Source: Rhodococcus spelaei
Lineage (GTDB): Bacteria > Actinomycetota > Actinomycetes > Mycobacteriales > Mycobacteriaceae
Reading direction: 5' to 3'
NCBI RefSeq assembly: GCF_006704125.1
Contig: NZ_VIGH01000008.1
Coordinates: 186,001 to 250,000 of the forward strand
DNA length: 64,000 bases
Shown here one piece after another: positions 62,557-64,000 of this stretch. The notes beneath the pieces were generated by a model. It saw nothing but the letters and a program-made list of their open reading frames with translations, was not told the origin of the DNA and searched no databases. The stretch's first letter is position 1. Each line of letters starts with the position of its first letter. Position numbers and translations under genes: made by a program.

Positions 62557-63579
62557 GTGCCCGGCCCCGTCGAGGACGCGGTGCTCACCGCCCTGCGGGT
62601 GGCTGTCGACGCGTCCGAGCAGGTGCGCGGCACCACCAGCCCCAACCCGCCCGTCGGTGCGGTGATCCTCGACGCCCACGGGGTGATCGCCGGGGTCGGA
62701 GCCACCACGCCCGTCGGTGGCCCGCACGCGGAGGTGATGGCGTTGCGCGCCGCGGGTGCCCGCGCTCGCGGTGGCACCGCGGTCGTCACCCTCGAGCCCT
62801 GCAACCACCAGGGCCGGACCGGTCCCTGCGCGCTCGCCCTCGTCGAGGCCGGGATCTCGCGGGTGGTCTTCGCCGCGGCGGACCCCAGCCCGCAGGCGGC
62901 GGGCGGGGCGCAGACCCTGCTCGCGTCCGGAATTGAAGTTGTCGCCGGGGTGGGGGCGGACGAGGTCGAGCGCGGCCCACTGCGCGCCTGGTTGCACCGC
63001 CAGCGCACCGGCCGCTCGCACGTGACCTGGAAGTTCGCGGCCAGCCTCGACGGGCGCAGCGCCGCCGCGGACGGCACGAGCCAGTGGATCACCGGCGCGG
63101 AGTCGCGGGCCCGCGTGCATGCGCAGCGCGCGCGACTCGACGCGATCGTGGTGGGCACCGGGACGGTCCTCGCCGACGACCCCTGGCTGACCGCACGCGA
63201 TCCCGACGGCGGCCTCGCCGCACACCAACCGCTGCGAGTCGTGGTGGGGGAGAGGGAGATTCCCGCTACGGCCCGGGTCCTCGACGACGCTGCACCGACC
63301 CTGCTGATGCGCACCCGCGACCCGCACGAGGTGCTGGCCGCACTCTCCGACCACCCCGACGTCCTGCTCGAGGGTGGCCCGCACCTTGCCGGGGCCTTCC
63401 TCCAGGCGGGACTGGTCGACCGGATCCTGGCGTTCCTCTCACCGGTACTGCTCGGTGCGGGCACGGCCGCGGTGGAGGATGCTGGGGTCGGCACCATCGC
63501 ACAGGCACTGCGGTTCGAGCGGGAGTCGGTCGAGACGGTCGGCACGGACCTGCTGCTGAGCCTCACGCCCGGCGCTTGA
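62557..63579 (+). CDS. ribD: Bifunctional riboflavin deaminase/reductase RibD
   Basis: A 340-residue enzyme for steps two and three of riboflavin synthesis. The N-terminal deaminase has the zinc motif GGPHAEVMALRAAG and VVTLEPCNHQGRTGPCALALVEAG (HAE...PCxxxGxTxPC pattern). The C-terminal reductase has HVTWKFAASLDGRSAAADGTSQWITGAESRARVHAQRARLDAIVVGTGTVLADDPWLTAR and VLLEGGPHLAGAFLQAGLVDRI. The GTG at 62557 is two bases after the rpe stop, which indicates one transcript. Confidence 0.96.
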   Translation: MPGPVEDAVLTALRVAVDASEQVRGTTSPNPPVGAVILDAHGVIAGVGATTPVGGPHAEVMALRAAGARARGGTAVVTLEPCNHQGRTGPCALALVEAGISRVVFAAADPSPQAAGGAQTLLASGIEVVAGVGADEVERGPLRAWLHRQRTGRSHVTWKFAASLDGRSAAADGTSQWITGAESRARVHAQRARLDAIVVGTGTVLADDPWLTARDPDGGLAAHQPLRVVVGEREIPATARVLDDAAPTLLMRTRDPHEVLAALSDHPDVLLEGGPHLAGAFLQAGLVDRILAFLSPVLLGAGTAAVEDAGVGTIAQALRFERESVETVGTDLLLSLTPGA

Positions 63580-63638
63580 CGCAGTGATCTTCACCACAAC
63601 AATGCAGTCACAAACAACAACGCGAGGAGCGGACTGAA

Positions 63639-64000
63639 GTGTTCACCGGGATCGTCGAAGAACTGGGCGAGATCGTCGCCAAGGAGGACCTCACCGACGC
63701 CGCACGATTCACCGTGCGCGGTCCGCTGGTCACCTCCGACGCGTCGCACGGGGACTCAATCGCGGTCAACGGCGTGTGCCTGACCGTCGTCGACGTTTTG
63801 GACGGGGACAGCTTCACCGCCGACGTGATGGCCGAGACCCTCAACCGGTCCAGCCTGGGGGCGCTCGAGGTCGGCAGCCGCGTCAACCTCGAACGGGCGG
63901 CGGCGCTGAACAGCCGACTCGGCGGACACCTGGTGCAGGGCCACGTCGACGCCACCGGCGAGATCGTCAGCCGGTCGCCCTCGGAGAACTGGGAGGTTGT
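63639..64000 (+). CDS. ribE: Riboflavin synthase alpha chain, N-terminal part (runs off the window)
   Basis: The first 120 residues of a lumazine-binding-type riboflavin synthase, which dismutates 6,7-dimethyl-8-ribityllumazine. The N-terminus VFTGIVEELGEIV with a GTG start is the family hallmark. DSIAVNGVCLTVVDV and AETLNRSSLGALEVGSRVNLERAAALNSRLGGHLVQGHVDATG complete the first of two barrels. The ribosome site GAGGAG lies 9 bases before the start. The gene is 59 bases after ribD; the gap is too short for an FMN riboswitch. Confidence 0.96.
   Translation, partial: MFTGIVEELGEIVAKEDLTDAARFTVRGPLVTSDASHGDSIAVNGVCLTVVDVLDGDSFTADVMAETLNRSSLGALEVGSRVNLERAAALNSRLGGHLVQGHVDATGEIVSRSPSENWEV

Noticed and set aside
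63580-63638. FMN riboswitch before ribE
   Set aside because: The gap is only 59 bases, and no AGGAUAU or other FMN-element landmarks are present.

Overview
The window is about 68-70% G+C (estimated by eye), densely packed and rich in GTG starts. It reads as chromosome of a mycolic-acid actinobacterium (order Mycobacteriales, Rhodococcus/Nocardia/Gordonia-like). The evidence is an Emb-type arabinosyltransferase, mycobacterial-type integration host factor, a nicotinoprotein (NDMA-type) alcohol dehydrogenase, a helicase-motif-less PriA and actinobacterial gene order. The housekeeping order resembles two blocks that, from memory, are separate in M. tuberculosis (around Rv2578c-Rv2533c and Rv1379-Rv1412) and are joined here at nusB/pyrR. 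I saw no tRNA, rRNA, CRISPR array, transposase or prophage gene.

Layout. 1-9.6 kb is accessory: the 5' end of an emb gene, a RibD/DHFR-fold reductase, a VOC protein, an unknown protein, a FAD monooxygenase, a DUF5995 protein, an SOS-box-controlled radical SAM gene, a PhoA-type phosphatase lipoprotein and a neutral zinc metallopeptidase. 9.7-31 kb is mostly core: aspS, a phosphotransferase, a patatin, a PhoD phosphatase, rarA, then alaS-ruvX-mltG-aroE, a nicotinoprotein ADH, a short prepilin peptidase, aroC-aroK-aroB-aroQ, a membrane protein, and pepQ-efp-nusB. 31.2-40 kb is the UMP operon pyrR-pyrB-pyrC-(membrane protein)-carA-carB-pyrF, with a PyrR-binding loop over the pyrR ribosome binding site. 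40-47.5 kb holds mihF-gmk-rpoZ-coaBC-metK-priA and a PadR regulator. 47.5-52.5 kb has a lipase, a 68-residue helix-hairpin-helix-like protein, and def-fmt-rsmB-(F420-type reductase). 52.5-61.7 kb is a second accessory stretch: VOC, SHOCT, a lipoate ligase, a Tat-exported phospholipase C between two copies of the nramp 3' end, an Nramp-type transporter, an MgtE-N/CBS protein with a long riboswitch leader, and a rodA/ftsW gene. 61.9-64 kb begins rpe-ribD-ribE.

The most interesting locus is 56.8-60.3 kb on the minus strand. A TTGACA promoter is followed at once by an M-box (Mg2+) riboswitch, a terminator-like hairpin, a 25-codon proline-rich leader ORF with a perfect Shine-Dalgarno sequence, an MgtE-N/CBS protein without membrane helices, and an Nramp paralogue whose metal-binding Met and His are replaced. 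Together they suggest a doubly controlled Mg2+ importer made of an Nramp-type channel and a detached MgtE-like sensor. Other notable signals are a 53-bp element of two 15-bp palindromes found in the phoD/rarA gap and again in frame inside priA; a 110-bp duplication of the nramp 3' end flanking plc; tandem repeats between rpoZ and coaBC and inside pyrF and priA; and an SOS box on a probably leaderless radical SAM gene.
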